This document shows positions 48,701 through 57,082 of a stretch of 64,000 nt of DNA, piece after piece. Numbering within the stretch: position 1 is the first letter of the stretch; each line of letters opens with the position of its first letter. The stretch is from Bremerella sp. JC817 (GTDB taxonomy: Bacteria > Planctomycetota > Planctomycetia > Pirellulales > Pirellulaceae): positions 1-64,000 of the forward strand of contig NZ_JBFEFG010000264.1 of the NCBI RefSeq assembly GCF_040718835.1. Direction: 5' to 3'. The notes under the pieces were generated by a model. It ran no database searches. It saw only the letters and a list, made by a program, of their open reading frames with translations, and was not told the DNA's origin. Position numbers and translations under genes: made by a program.

Positions 48701-49895
48701 GCCGAGCCTGGTTGTCGTGCAGTTGCCAAAGGTCGACCTCACCTTCGCTGGTGATGAAAAGCAGCAAGTCATCATCAGGGGCGGTCAGGACGTGGGCGAC
48801 TTCGTAATCGATTTTCGGATAGCGAACCAGATCGAACAGCGGCATGTAGTTGGCTGTGCGAACCTCGACACCGCTGGCGGTTGCTGTCCAGGCCGTTTGA
48901 TCTTGCGAGTCGAATCGAATGTTGAGCGGTGGTGAAAAGAACTTGTCTTGCTTGTGGGTGTACTTGAGTGATTCCGGGTCTTTATAGAACTCGAACAGGC
49001 CGCGATCGTCGGCGAGCCACAGCTGCCGATCATTCGCGGCAGTAGCGGCGACCGGGAAGGGTGGCCCTCGAAGAGTCGCGGTCGAATAGCCAGCCTTCGT
49101 GGAAAATACGACGCCTGCCTTGCTGGCCATGGCCGTGGCATAGTTGCCGCTATTGCTTACGGAAATGTCGACGGCCGGGCGAAGGTCAGGAAACTTCTCG
49201 CTACTTTGAACCTTGCCAGGGGCTAGGGCTTCGGCGATGTAGGCCTGACCTTTGATGTCGGCCGCTGCAATACGATTGCCGTTGGTCGAGAACGCCACGG
49301 CACCGATCGGAAATTGAAGCTGGTCGTGGGTGAACTTCAGTTGGCCAGTCTTAGCATCGAGCAGCAACACATTGGTCGAGCCATCGCCGAAAAGAATCTG
49401 CGAGCCATCGGCCGAGATCGCGATGGCGGCCTGGGCCGAGGGATTGTTCAGCTTGTATTCGGCAAGTCGCTTGCCATCGGGAAGGCTCCAGGTCGTCAGC
49501 CGACGATCGGAATCGTACGTTAGAAGCGTCGTGCCATCGAGTGACACGTCGGCCGCAACGATCGGCTTGTCGCCCAACGAGAACTTGCCTTGATGGACAA
49601 ACTTCGGCTGCAAGTCGCTTGTGCGCAGCAATTCGATTTCGTCGACCAGTTGCTCATCCGACTTGCCGACAGTAATCGGGTTCCAGAAGGGACGCTTGGC
49701 GGCCTCGTCTTCGAAGAACCGCTGCGTAGGGCGAAAGGTCTGCAAGCGGAACTCGCTCACCGCGGGGTACTCGCGTGTGAAGCGTTCAGGCTTGGTGGCC
49801 GCCTCTTGAGCTTGGATAGAAATGCTGCTGGTTAAAAGAAACAACCAGCCGAGAGCGAGCCAGCGAGTCAATCGCGGGAGCGTAGACGCGGTCAT
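45795..49895 (-). CDS. Very large secreted WD40/helical-repeat protein, internally duplicated
   Basis: The 1366-residue protein has a signal peptide (ending IQA-QEA, about residue 30) and two similar halves. Each half has a WD40-type beta-propeller region (roughly 95-395 and 745-1090, with repeats such as DLRVWDIASGKSIFEL) followed by an alpha-helical, TPR-like region. The helical parts are clearly homologous: WTPEETTYLMTEARKNAPTY and WTRSQMKFVLDRAADKAPSY occupy equivalent places, as do IYAEAAIGLMP and VYAEAAMTHLP. Such proteins are probably periplasmic scaffolds. No enzymatic motif is visible. Upstream and downstream genes give no clear clue. Confidence 0.82.
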   Translation of the reverse strand: MTASTLPRLTRWLALGWLFLLTSSISIQAQEAATKPERFTREYPAVSEFRLQTFRPTQRFFEDEAAKRPFWNPITVGKSDEQLVDEIELLRTSDLQPKFVHQGKFSLGDKPIVAADVSLDGTTLLTYDSDRRLTTWSLPDGKRLAEYKLNNPSAQAAIAISADGSQILFGDGSTNVLLLDAKTGQLKFTHDQLQFPIGAVAFSTNGNRIAAADIKGQAYIAEALAPGKVQSSEKFPDLRPAVDISVSNSGNYATAMASKAGVVFSTKAGYSTATLRGPPFPVAATAANDRQLWLADDRGLFEFYKDPESLKYTHKQDKFFSPPLNIRFDSQDQTAWTATASGVEVRTANYMPLFDLVRYPKIDYEVAHVLTAPDDDLLLFITSEGEVDLWQLHDNQARLHAAMLNNLQGLLEEHRFEAIELLAQRWAAEDFDLYDKEQQTLYYFLTDFVRSYHTNHWEQKTQFATYKKFLAEHPSCEFFRVVLTMDAIKMAWDCRGRGFASEVDEQESKFFQLNLEQAENMLMPLFQRKSPPCPEAYAQAMELAKVSQWTPEETTYLMTEARKNAPTYPRIYAEAAIGLMPRWGGSQEASSDLAQEVADAVGGDEGDILYAHIARGIRNYNGWYGTFESLGFSKERVMQGYAKMALRDSTRQNMHLSMAIQLAHELEDKSMGKQLAERFESVGGVPVPDVLNGGMPEFEKMMTWALDRPYQLARLEVKAPSVPAEELAPTEWELAKVEELDALVRASDRASFQKGSSFSVGKQRPWKMEISADATRAVTLDESGDLRVWDIASGKSIFELTADKAPGKGAVAISHDGKLLVIGTEQGGVEQYDLDTGEATYQVAGLPAPIHDVGMSTNGKHFYAIDAANGLHTIRDGDKKHVDIRLLNPKNEPMLEPISGSIDNHGHYLEGRRFADRVEVSVLVPQEKGLAGQKATIHTNTSMQIASGRYRFAVLNGNNLVKLQVTNPKNAQYEAYSQRMLQDIRRCKFATNGRQFWFLTDRCIDIRDWEGSRHEGPVKLPAEIETVEGIRLAPDAGMFLNFDAEGNVTTWNLEGNPLSREYLLALELVKLMQEGRYNTLELLSQRWERENTPALDAIADNLYSSLILRLNLVSVRSGEAEEYEKKLRDYLAVRPDSKLIRLALFELKYDLARKARGDKPDASTPGNVLSEYRDQMEECKEILTPLIQRDDAPPEAFAAAVRLGRDLNWTRSQMKFVLDRAADKAPSYARVYAEAAMTHLPKNGGTDEEAEAYATSIADRIEGPQGEALYFQIAFYLAESEGWPAMFQELNFSRDRILSGLIEIAKDYPRRTIVRLGMQLAQAGNREEAGQTLAEIIETHGFVPDDHEWPTGSKSFDRAMKWATKE

Positions 49896-50123
49896 CGAAT
49901 GCGTACCGTAGCGAATGGAGGATGAAGTCGACGAGGGGAGGCCAAGGCAAAGTCAGCAGGAAAGCCAGGCCCCGAGATGGGCTAGGAGAAACCTAGTCTA
50001 CCATCGATTCGATCTCGATCGATAAGTTTTATTCGTTTCGCTGGCAGTAAGGATTTATAGATATAGCCATGTTTTTACTGACATGGCATGAGCATTTGCA
50101 TACGACAAAGGCGCAAGTTTCTG

Positions 50124-51032
50124 TTAACCGTCGGCGCCGGAAGTCGTTGGGTGCTTCTCGTGTTCTTTCCAGAAGGTGATGTAATCGAGGTGATCTTTCT
50201 GCACGGTCGGGCTGAAGACGCACTGGATCAGCTCTTCCTTTTGTTCGACGAAGCGGCTGAGGTCTTTCTCGTCATCGGGCTTGAAGATTGGGGCAGGGCG
50301 GTCGTAAACGATTGTCGCTCCATTGGCGCCGTCGGAATGATATTGCGAAAGACCGACCACACGATCGCTCACGAAAAGGGCTTCGTTCAGCTCGTGCGTG
50401 ACGATCACGACGGTATAAGGAGGAACACGATTTTCGGAGCGAGCTCGGACATTTTCGGCATATAACTGAAGCAGCATCAACTGCAGTTCTTCACGTGTCG
50501 CCTCATCGAGTGCGCCGAAAGGTTCGTCCAGCAGCAGCACGCTGGGTTGCATGATCAGGGCCTGGGCGATCGCCACGCGCTGTCGCATGCCGCCCGACAT
50601 TTCGCTCGGATATTGATCGCGGGCAGCGTACAGGCCGACTTTCTTCAGAAACTCGTCCGCTTGTTCCAAGTGTTGCTTGCGAAGCTTTCGCCAGGCGAAA
50701 TAATTGAACACGCGGAACGGGAGCGATGTCTGGTCGAGCATCAATCCGAAGGCAACGTTCTGCCGTGCGGTCAGGAACTCGTACAAGCTATAGTGCTGGT
50801 AAACAATTCCAACATCGCGTGTCGGGCCATCGACTACCTTTTCGCCGACCAGCACTTGGCCAGATTGCGGAGGATGCGTTCCGAGGATCGCTCGGAGCAA
50901 GGTCGACTTGCCACATCCACTCGGACCGACGAGCGCAACAACTTGCCCGGCACCGACCCGCAGGTTGACGTTGTTGAGAACTTTTTTCGGCCCGTAGGCA
51001 TGAGAAACGTCGACAATTTCCAAGTTGGCCAT
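50124..51032 (-). CDS. ABC transporter ATPase, nitrate/taurine/urea type
   Basis: The 302-residue protein has one ABC domain with Walker A GPSGCGKST, Q-loop YQHYSLYEFLT, signature MSGGMRQRV, Walker B LLLDEPFGALD and the switch His in VTHELNEAL, as in SsuB/TauB/NrtD-like importers. A C-terminal extension of about 60 residues follows. Start MANLEI at 51032; longer frames lack support. It is divergent from the Rieske gene, with 102 bp between starts, while a matching permease (61486) and substrate-binding protein (60303) end the plus-strand run. The transporter is therefore probably split across the cluster. Confidence 0.9.
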   Translation of the reverse strand: MANLEIVDVSHAYGPKKVLNNVNLRVGAGQVVALVGPSGCGKSTLLRAILGTHPPQSGQVLVGEKVVDGPTRDVGIVYQHYSLYEFLTARQNVAFGLMLDQTSLPFRVFNYFAWRKLRKQHLEQADEFLKKVGLYAARDQYPSEMSGGMRQRVAIAQALIMQPSVLLLDEPFGALDEATREELQLMLLQLYAENVRARSENRVPPYTVVIVTHELNEALFVSDRVVGLSQYHSDGANGATIVYDRPAPIFKPDDEKDLSRFVEQKEELIQCVFSPTVQKDHLDYITFWKEHEKHPTTSGADG

Positions 51033-51134
51033 GGTTCGAGCGAATAAGGGGTAGCAAAATTGAACGTGCCAGGGGTTCCGATTATCGAGAACGCCTGGAG
51101 AGAAAACCAGTAGGTGCCTTTTTAGCGTCGTGTC

Positions 51135-52229
51135 ATGGATTACCACTTCGACCCAACCATCCCGATTCAGGCCGCACCGACTCCGCCGGCGTCATGGTAC
51201 ACCGACCCTTTGGTCTTTGCAGCCGAGAAACGCCAGGTCTTTGAAAAGGCTTGGATCGCCGTGGGACGCAACGACCAAATTACTTCGCCGGGAAGCTACT
51301 TCACCGGCGATCTGGTCGGCAATCCTTATCTCGTAGTTCGTGACGAGGAAGGAAACCTTAGGGCGATGCACAATGTTTGTCGACATCATGCGGCGCTGGT
51401 GGCCCAGGAATGTGGTCGAACTTGTGAACTGGTATGCCCTTACCATGGTTGGACCTATCGACTGGATGGTCGGCTGAAAAAGGCTCCGCGGATGGGCAAG
51501 ATGGCCGATTTCGATGTCGAGCAGTTCTCGCTTCCGCCGATCAGCGCGACGCAGTGGGGGCCGTTTGTCTTTATCGATCTCGACGGTCCGCTGGGGGGCG
51601 AAGACAATCCGCGTAACCTGGCGGCCGACTTTCAGCCGCTGGTCGCTCCGCTGGCAGAGCTCGGCATCGAGGGGATGAAATGGATCGAGCGACGCGTCTA
51701 CACGATTCGTTGTAACTGGAAGGTGTTTGTCGATAACTCGCTCGATGGCGGATATCATGTCGCCTATGCCCACGAACAACTGGCGGCCGGGCTCGAGTTC
51801 GACGGCTACGAAACCCACATCTACGATCGCTCGTCGGTGCAGATTTGCCGATCGAGCGGTTCCGACGATCGACTGGGCGAGAAGGTCACCTATGCCTGGC
51901 TGTATCCCAATTTCTTCATCAATCGCTATGGACGAATGATGGATACGAACCTGGTGATCCCGCTGACGGTCGATACCTGCCAGGTCATCTTCGATTTTTA
52001 TGCCGACTACGAAGATGTCGAGCAGTGGGATGCTAAGCGAACCATTCGCAAGTCGATTCAACAAAGCCACGTGATTCAGCAGGAAGACGTCGATATCTGC
52101 GAGTCGACGCAAAAAGGATTGCAGTCGATATCGTTTCATCGCGGTCGTTATTCGTCGAAGCTCGAACAATCGGTCCACGCGTTCCACCAGATGCTGTGGA
52201 GCGAGATCAAGGAAGACCTCCCAACATGA
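51135..52229 (+). CDS. Rieske-type ring/quaternary-amine oxygenase, catalytic subunit
   Basis: The 364-residue protein has an N-terminal Rieske centre with CRHH near residue 82 and CPYHGW near residue 101 as the two [2Fe-2S] ligand pairs, and a C-terminal catalytic domain with the mononuclear iron motif DGGYHVAYAH (about residues 203-212). The short CPYHGWTYRLDG style and single subunit resemble the choline/carnitine monooxygenase branch more than benzene or naphthalene dioxygenases, but the substrate cannot be read from sequence. No reductase gene is nearby. Its stop overlaps the AAA gene start by four bases (ATGA), so the two are translationally coupled. Confidence 0.9.
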   Translation: MDYHFDPTIPIQAAPTPPASWYTDPLVFAAEKRQVFEKAWIAVGRNDQITSPGSYFTGDLVGNPYLVVRDEEGNLRAMHNVCRHHAALVAQECGRTCELVCPYHGWTYRLDGRLKKAPRMGKMADFDVEQFSLPPISATQWGPFVFIDLDGPLGGEDNPRNLAADFQPLVAPLAELGIEGMKWIERRVYTIRCNWKVFVDNSLDGGYHVAYAHEQLAAGLEFDGYETHIYDRSSVQICRSSGSDDRLGEKVTYAWLYPNFFINRYGRMMDTNLVIPLTVDTCQVIFDFYADYEDVEQWDAKRTIRKSIQQSHVIQQEDVDICESTQKGLQSISFHRGRYSSKLEQSVHAFHQMLWSEIKEDLPT

Positions 52230-54001
52230 CAAACAACTACGATTTCTTCACTCGCCTCGCACGTTTGCTCAACTCGGGTCAGGCCCGTAGTGTGATTCTG
52301 TGCGGCAACATCTATGACCTGCAGTGGGATGGTGCGCAGTACGTGCCGCTCAATTCGTTCCTGCTGGAAAAGACCAAAACGCCTGGGCTGATTCCGCTGG
52401 TTTACGAGTTGAACGGCCCCATTCGCATCGACGACGCCGCGCTCGGCAAACTGCGCGGCGCGTGGGTGGAATGGAAGTCAGGCGTCGATGCCAACACACT
52501 GGCACTGCAAGATCTACAGTCGAAGGGATCGAAGCTCGAGTTTTTCCAGCAAGAGTTTGATCGGCACCTGCAAAGTGCGACCGGCAATCCAACACTGGCG
52601 TTGGAACTCCTGCGACAACTGACGATCTGCTCGCGTGCATCGCTGCGAGAGAATTTGCTGATCATCGTCGAAGCGGCCGACATGCTGCTGCCGGAAGCTG
52701 GTTCGCTCGCCTCGCTGAACGACCGTCAACTCCATCGAATCAGCATCGTACACGATTGGTTCGGCGACCCGGAGTTTGTCGAAGGGAACGACTCGGTCGT
52801 GCTGCTGGCTGAATCGCGAACGCTAATTCACAGCCGCATTTCCCGCATGCCTCAGGTTTTGAGTGTCGACGTACCGGCACCTTCGCTGGAGCATCGCGTG
52901 GCGTACATTCAGCATTACCTGAAAAGCAAGACGCCGACTCCGAAGTTGTGGGCGACGCCGGAAGCCTTGGGCGAATGCACGGCAGGGCTTTCGATTCAAG
53001 CCTTGCGGCAGATGCTGGCCGGCGCGGCCTATACCGGCGACCAGCTCACGGCGGACAGCGTCTTCACGAAGGTCGAAGAGTTCATCCGCACGCAGCTCGG
53101 GGACGATGTCGTCGACTTCAAGAAGCCTGAGCATTCGCTGGAAGATGTCGTTGGTTTCACGAAGCTGAAAGAGTTCCTCGGTCGCGAGTTGATCCCTCGC
53201 TTTCGGGCGAAGGGAGCCAAGGCTCTGCCTGGGGCGGCCGTTGCCGGGGCCATCGGTAGTGGCAAGACATTTATCTTTGAGGCAGTCGCCGCCGAGCTCG
53301 ATTTGCCGGTGCTGGTGCTGAAGAACATTCGCAGCCAATGGTTCGGCCAGACCGACGTGATCTTCGAACGGCTCCGGCGGGTTCTCGATGCCCTGGAAAA
53401 GGTGGTCATCTTCGTCGACGAAGCCGACACGCAGTTTGGCCGCGTCGATGCGAACGCCCATGAAACCGAACGCCGTCTGACGGGCAAGATTCAAGCCATG
53501 ATGAGCGATCCGATGCTGCGGGGCAGGGTGCTGTGGCTGTTGATGACGGCTCGCATTCACCTGCTTTCGCCTGACATCCGCCGACCAGGTCGCGTGGGTG
53601 ACTTGATCATTCCGGTGCTTGATCCCGAGGGAGAAGATCGTCAGGCGTTCATCGAGTGGGTGTTGAAGGGGATCGACATCAAGTCCCCTGGCGAGCAAAC
53701 CAAAGAGGCGTTTATCGAGGAGTTAGATCAAAGCGTGCTGGAAGAAAACTACTCGGCGGCGGCGTTCGCGTCGCTGCGTTCGCTGCTGAAGGCAACCGAG
53801 CCTGATAGCTGGGAAGCGGTTCGCGCGGCGATTCACGATCAGATTCCCCCAGCAATCGGCGCAACACGTGAATATCAGACATTGCAAGCGTTATTGAATT
53901 GCACGCGTCGATCGTTGTTACCAGACCCCAATATTACGGAAGAAACGCGGGAAGGGTGGCAAAAACGAATCCACGAGCTCGAGTTGCAAGGGATTCGCTA
54001 G
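52226..54001 (+). CDS. Tandem AAA ATPase, first module degenerate
   Basis: The 591-residue protein has two ATPase-like modules. The first (about 1-260) has Walker-B-like LLIIVEAADML and sensor-1-like VVLLAESRTL but no Walker A. The second (about 310-500) has Walker A GAIGSGKT near residue 340, Walker B VVIFVDEADT near 392 and arginine-finger RRPGR near 453. This resembles AAA proteins associated with PspA-type membrane-stress loci. AAGGAAG at 52209-52215 and the ATGA overlap set the start at 52226. A remodelling role on the PspA-like protein encoded downstream is plausible, by analogy with PspF or VPS4-ESCRT-type partners, but inferred. Confidence 0.82.
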   Translation: MTNNYDFFTRLARLLNSGQARSVILCGNIYDLQWDGAQYVPLNSFLLEKTKTPGLIPLVYELNGPIRIDDAALGKLRGAWVEWKSGVDANTLALQDLQSKGSKLEFFQQEFDRHLQSATGNPTLALELLRQLTICSRASLRENLLIIVEAADMLLPEAGSLASLNDRQLHRISIVHDWFGDPEFVEGNDSVVLLAESRTLIHSRISRMPQVLSVDVPAPSLEHRVAYIQHYLKSKTPTPKLWATPEALGECTAGLSIQALRQMLAGAAYTGDQLTADSVFTKVEEFIRTQLGDDVVDFKKPEHSLEDVVGFTKLKEFLGRELIPRFRAKGAKALPGAAVAGAIGSGKTFIFEAVAAELDLPVLVLKNIRSQWFGQTDVIFERLRRVLDALEKVVIFVDEADTQFGRVDANAHETERRLTGKIQAMMSDPMLRGRVLWLLMTARIHLLSPDIRRPGRVGDLIIPVLDPEGEDRQAFIEWVLKGIDIKSPGEQTKEAFIEELDQSVLEENYSAAAFASLRSLLKATEPDSWEAVRAAIHDQIPPAIGATREYQTLQALLNCTRRSLLPDPNITEETREGWQKRIHELELQGIR

Positions 54002-54154
54002 TTGGGTTGCCCCTGACAGCGTGGTAGATTGGCAGGCAAACGGCCTGGGGTCGCGACCTGCGTAGGCAGACAGCGACAACAATTCGCCCGATTCTTTGCA
54101 AGATTGACGCTCACTCGACGAATACCTTGTCGAACCAATTTTCGGGAGACACAG

Positions 54155-55993
54155 ATGTATCGCAATTTGCTTCTCGCGCTGACGATCGCGAGTCTATTTC
54201 TGGTATCGCCAGGGCATGCTCAGCAGAAGTTTTCGAGCATTACCGGCCCTTTGGATGTGAAACCAGTTCAAAGCGGTGCCCAGGTCAACGTCCCATTCAT
54301 TACTTGGGGCGGTGATGCCGCGACCTTCTTCGCCAATGGGGGGCTCGATACGACGCCTGACTCGATTTATGGCAAGAGCGGGCTGAAGTTGAAGCTGACA
54401 CCAGGGGACGATTTCGTTCAGCAGGTGAAAGATTACATGGGAGGCAAGTCACCGTTTTTACGTGGCACCTTCCGCATGTTGGGTCAGGCCAGCGAAGTGA
54501 TCGGTAAAGATCCGCGCACTAAGCCAGTTGTCATCCTGCAGTTGTCGTGGAGTGCCGGCGACCATATTGTCTCCCGCGAAGGTTTCAAAACCTTGAACGA
54601 CCTGAAGCGGGAAGGCAAGAAGGTCCGTATCGCATGCCAGCAAGGTGGTCCGCACGTCGGTCTGCTGTACGATGCGTTGGCTGCCGCTCAGTTGACCAAC
54701 AAAGATGTCGAGATCGTTTTCGTAGAAGACCTGACCGGTGCCAATGGTGCCGCAGAGAAGTTCCGCAAGGATTCGACCATCGATGCCTGCTGTGTGATCA
54801 CGCCAGACATGATCGGCCTGACCGGTGGTGTTGATTCCGCCGGAACGGGTGCCGAGGGTACGGTCGAAGGAGCTCACGTGCTCGTCTCGACCCAGAACAT
54901 GTCGCGATCGATCGCCGACGTCTATGCCGTTCGCAGCGACTGGTACAACGCCCACAAGGATGAAGTCGAGAAGTTCGTCGCAGGCTATTTGAAGGCTACG
55001 GTCGAAGTCAAAAAGATGCGTGACGACTTCGAGAAAACCCAGCGGATGTCGCCGGAGTATCGCAAGCTGTTGACCACGTGCCAGAAGATCTTTGGCGAAG
55101 AGGTGTTGCCGACGCTGGAAGTCGACGCTCATGGTCTGCTGCTGGACTGTAACTTTGTCGGCTTGCCGGGGCAGATCGCCTTCTTCAAGCAAAGCGGGAA
55201 CCTGAGCGGTTTCGACGCGAAGATGAAAGCGGCTCTCGACCTGGCAACCAACTGGGGTTATGCCGGCGCTCGAATGGGATTCGATCCGGTCAACTTCGAC
55301 TACAAGAAGGTCGCCAGCTCGGCCGGCGTTCCTTATGCCGAACCGCAGAAGATTGTCAAAGGGGAAAGCCTCACGGAGTTCCCTGGCGACGATCTCGATA
55401 CCGGAACGATTGTCAGCTTTACGATCTCGTTCGAGCCGAACCAGACCGACTTCTCGGTCGATCGGTACGGGGCCGAATTTGATCGGGCATTGCAGTCGGC
55501 CAGTACGTTCGGCGGTGCGGCCGTCGTGATCCGAGGCCACTCGGACCCAACCAAGACTTTGGTTCAGTTGATCAAGGCTGGCTTGGAAAAGGGTGTCATT
55601 CGTCGCACCGGCCAGCAAGGCAACTATCGCTACTTCATCAATACGAAGCAGGGCACCCAAGAACTCGATTTGAGCCAGACTGGCGCGATGGTGGAACTGA
55701 TCAAGAGTGGCGCCTTTGAAGGTGCCGCCGACAGCCCACTGCAAACGATGCAGGCCGCTTTGAACTTGTCGCAGGCTCGTGCCGAACAGGTCAAGCAAGC
55801 AATTATTAACTACGCCGAACAGCGCGACATCAATGTCAACCTGTCACAGCTTCAGCCACTGGGGGCTGGGATTTCCGACCCGGTGATCTCCAAGCCATCC
55901 AACATGGCCGAAGCGAAGCAAAACATGCGAGTCGAATTCCGGATTGTGAAAGTGAATCCGGAAGAACTTTCCGAGACTGACTTTGACTTCTAA
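54155..55993 (+). CDS. ABC-type substrate-binding protein fused to OmpA-like domain
   Basis: The 612-residue protein starts at ATG 54155 with GGGAG upstream and has a signal peptide ending GHA-QQ (residue 22). The first 420 residues are a periplasmic binding domain of the NMT1/phosphate-like kind (WSAGDHIVSREGF, VRIACQQGGPHVGLL). The C-terminus (about 440-610) is an OmpA-like peptidoglycan-binding domain with AVVIRGHSDP and NLSQARAEQVKQAI, and an insertion of about 70 residues between its halves. The protein is therefore a binding protein tethered to the cell wall rather than free. A similar fusion lies at 57083. Confidence 0.82.
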   Translation: MYRNLLLALTIASLFLVSPGHAQQKFSSITGPLDVKPVQSGAQVNVPFITWGGDAATFFANGGLDTTPDSIYGKSGLKLKLTPGDDFVQQVKDYMGGKSPFLRGTFRMLGQASEVIGKDPRTKPVVILQLSWSAGDHIVSREGFKTLNDLKREGKKVRIACQQGGPHVGLLYDALAAAQLTNKDVEIVFVEDLTGANGAAEKFRKDSTIDACCVITPDMIGLTGGVDSAGTGAEGTVEGAHVLVSTQNMSRSIADVYAVRSDWYNAHKDEVEKFVAGYLKATVEVKKMRDDFEKTQRMSPEYRKLLTTCQKIFGEEVLPTLEVDAHGLLLDCNFVGLPGQIAFFKQSGNLSGFDAKMKAALDLATNWGYAGARMGFDPVNFDYKKVASSAGVPYAEPQKIVKGESLTEFPGDDLDTGTIVSFTISFEPNQTDFSVDRYGAEFDRALQSASTFGGAAVVIRGHSDPTKTLVQLIKAGLEKGVIRRTGQQGNYRYFINTKQGTQELDLSQTGAMVELIKSGAFEGAADSPLQTMQAALNLSQARAEQVKQAIINYAEQRDINVNLSQLQPLGAGISDPVISKPSNMAEAKQNMRVEFRIVKVNPEELSETDFDF

Positions 55994-56007
55994 ACCAATC
56001 TTCTTTC

Positions 56008-56040
56008 GCTGCCTTGGCCGAGCGATTCGGGCGAGGCAGC
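56008..56040 (+). promoter_or_regulatory. Intercistronic hairpin after the first SBP-OmpA gene
   Basis: GCTGCCT pairs with AGGCAGC, with an inner CCGA/TCGG stem. No T-run follows, so it may stabilise the upstream mRNA or act as a partial terminator. Confidence 0.5.
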
Positions 56041-56077
56041 ACGAAGAGGATTTCTTTTCGACGATTTGGGGGACACG

Positions 56078-56989
56078 ATGATTCAAAAGATGCTACTGGT
56101 ATGCGCGGTGTGCGGGCTCTTCATTCCGCTCCATTCCGCTTCGGCGGCGAACGAATTGAATGTCGTGGTGATCCTCGATAACTCTGGTTCGATGAACCAG
56201 GTTATGAATCGGGGTAACACGCGGATCGTCGCTGCCAAGCAAGCGATGTGGCGAGTTCTTTCTCAAGCACCCGAGGATGCCCAGATTGGTGTCGTGCTGC
56301 TGAATCCGGTCCGCAATCAGAAGTGGGCGGTACCGCTTGGCCCCGTCGAGCCTTCCGTTGCCCAAGAAGCGGTCGAGTCGCTCCAGGCGGCCGGCAACAC
56401 GCCGCTGGGAGCCACGATGAAAGAAGCGGCCGACGCGCTCTTGGAACTTCGCGACAAGCAGAAGTATGGCACTTATAAACTGCTGATCATTTCCGATGGC
56501 GAGGCAACCGACCGAGCCTTAGTCGAGCAGTATTTGCCTCAGATCCAAGCCCGCGGCATTCTGGTCGATGTGATCGGCGTATCGATGGGGCAACAGCATA
56601 GCCTGGCGACGCGGACGGCAACCTACCGCAACGCCGACGATCCCGCTTCGCTGGAGAAAGCGATTTCGCAGGTCGTGCTTGGCGAAAGTTCGACCGACAC
56701 GGACGACAACACCGGACAAAGCGATTTCGATTTATTAGCCTCGGTGCCGTCGGAAGTGGCCGCGGTCTCGCTCGAAGCGTTGACGACCCCGCACAACGAG
56801 CCCATCGGCGCGTTCGCTGGCGATCCGGTGGCCGGGCTGCCCAATAGTTATCAGCCGCCGCAGCCGGCCAATGCCCCCAACAACGGCTCGAATCGTGGTG
56901 GAGGCCCTGGTTTTGGGACTTTTCTGATGATCGGCTTTGTAATCCTGATACTATTTCGGGTGTTCGCCTCGATTGTCAAAGCCCGTTAA
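56078..56989 (+). CDS. Secreted, membrane-anchored von Willebrand factor A protein
   Basis: The 303-residue protein has a signal peptide (about 1-23), a VWA domain (about 25-205) with the MIDAS motif DNSGSMN near residue 34 and a later TPLGATM/ISDGEATD, a low-complexity Pro/Asn/Gly linker and a C-terminal membrane helix (about 278-298). The VWA domain should face the periplasm and bind a protein ligand through a metal ion. VWA proteins often pair with AAA ATPases such as MoxR relatives; here an AAA gene lies two genes upstream. An ATG at 56066 would add four residues. Confidence 0.87.
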   Translation: MIQKMLLVCAVCGLFIPLHSASAANELNVVVILDNSGSMNQVMNRGNTRIVAAKQAMWRVLSQAPEDAQIGVVLLNPVRNQKWAVPLGPVEPSVAQEAVESLQAAGNTPLGATMKEAADALLELRDKQKYGTYKLLIISDGEATDRALVEQYLPQIQARGILVDVIGVSMGQQHSLATRTATYRNADDPASLEKAISQVVLGESSTDTDDNTGQSDFDLLASVPSEVAAVSLEALTTPHNEPIGAFAGDPVAGLPNSYQPPQPANAPNNGSNRGGGPGFGTFLMIGFVILILFRVFASIVKAR

Positions 56990-57082
56990 GACCGTCAAAA
57001 TAGTGATCTATGTTTTCTTAACGATGATCTCGGCGGCATGGCCAATATCCTCGCAACGTTGAAATCCAACAGGAGCAGTTGA

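Noticed and set aside
54458..55798. 446-codon minus-strand ORF opposite the first SBP-OmpA gene
   Set aside because: Antisense shadow; the plus-strand protein has clear domains and a ribosome-binding site.
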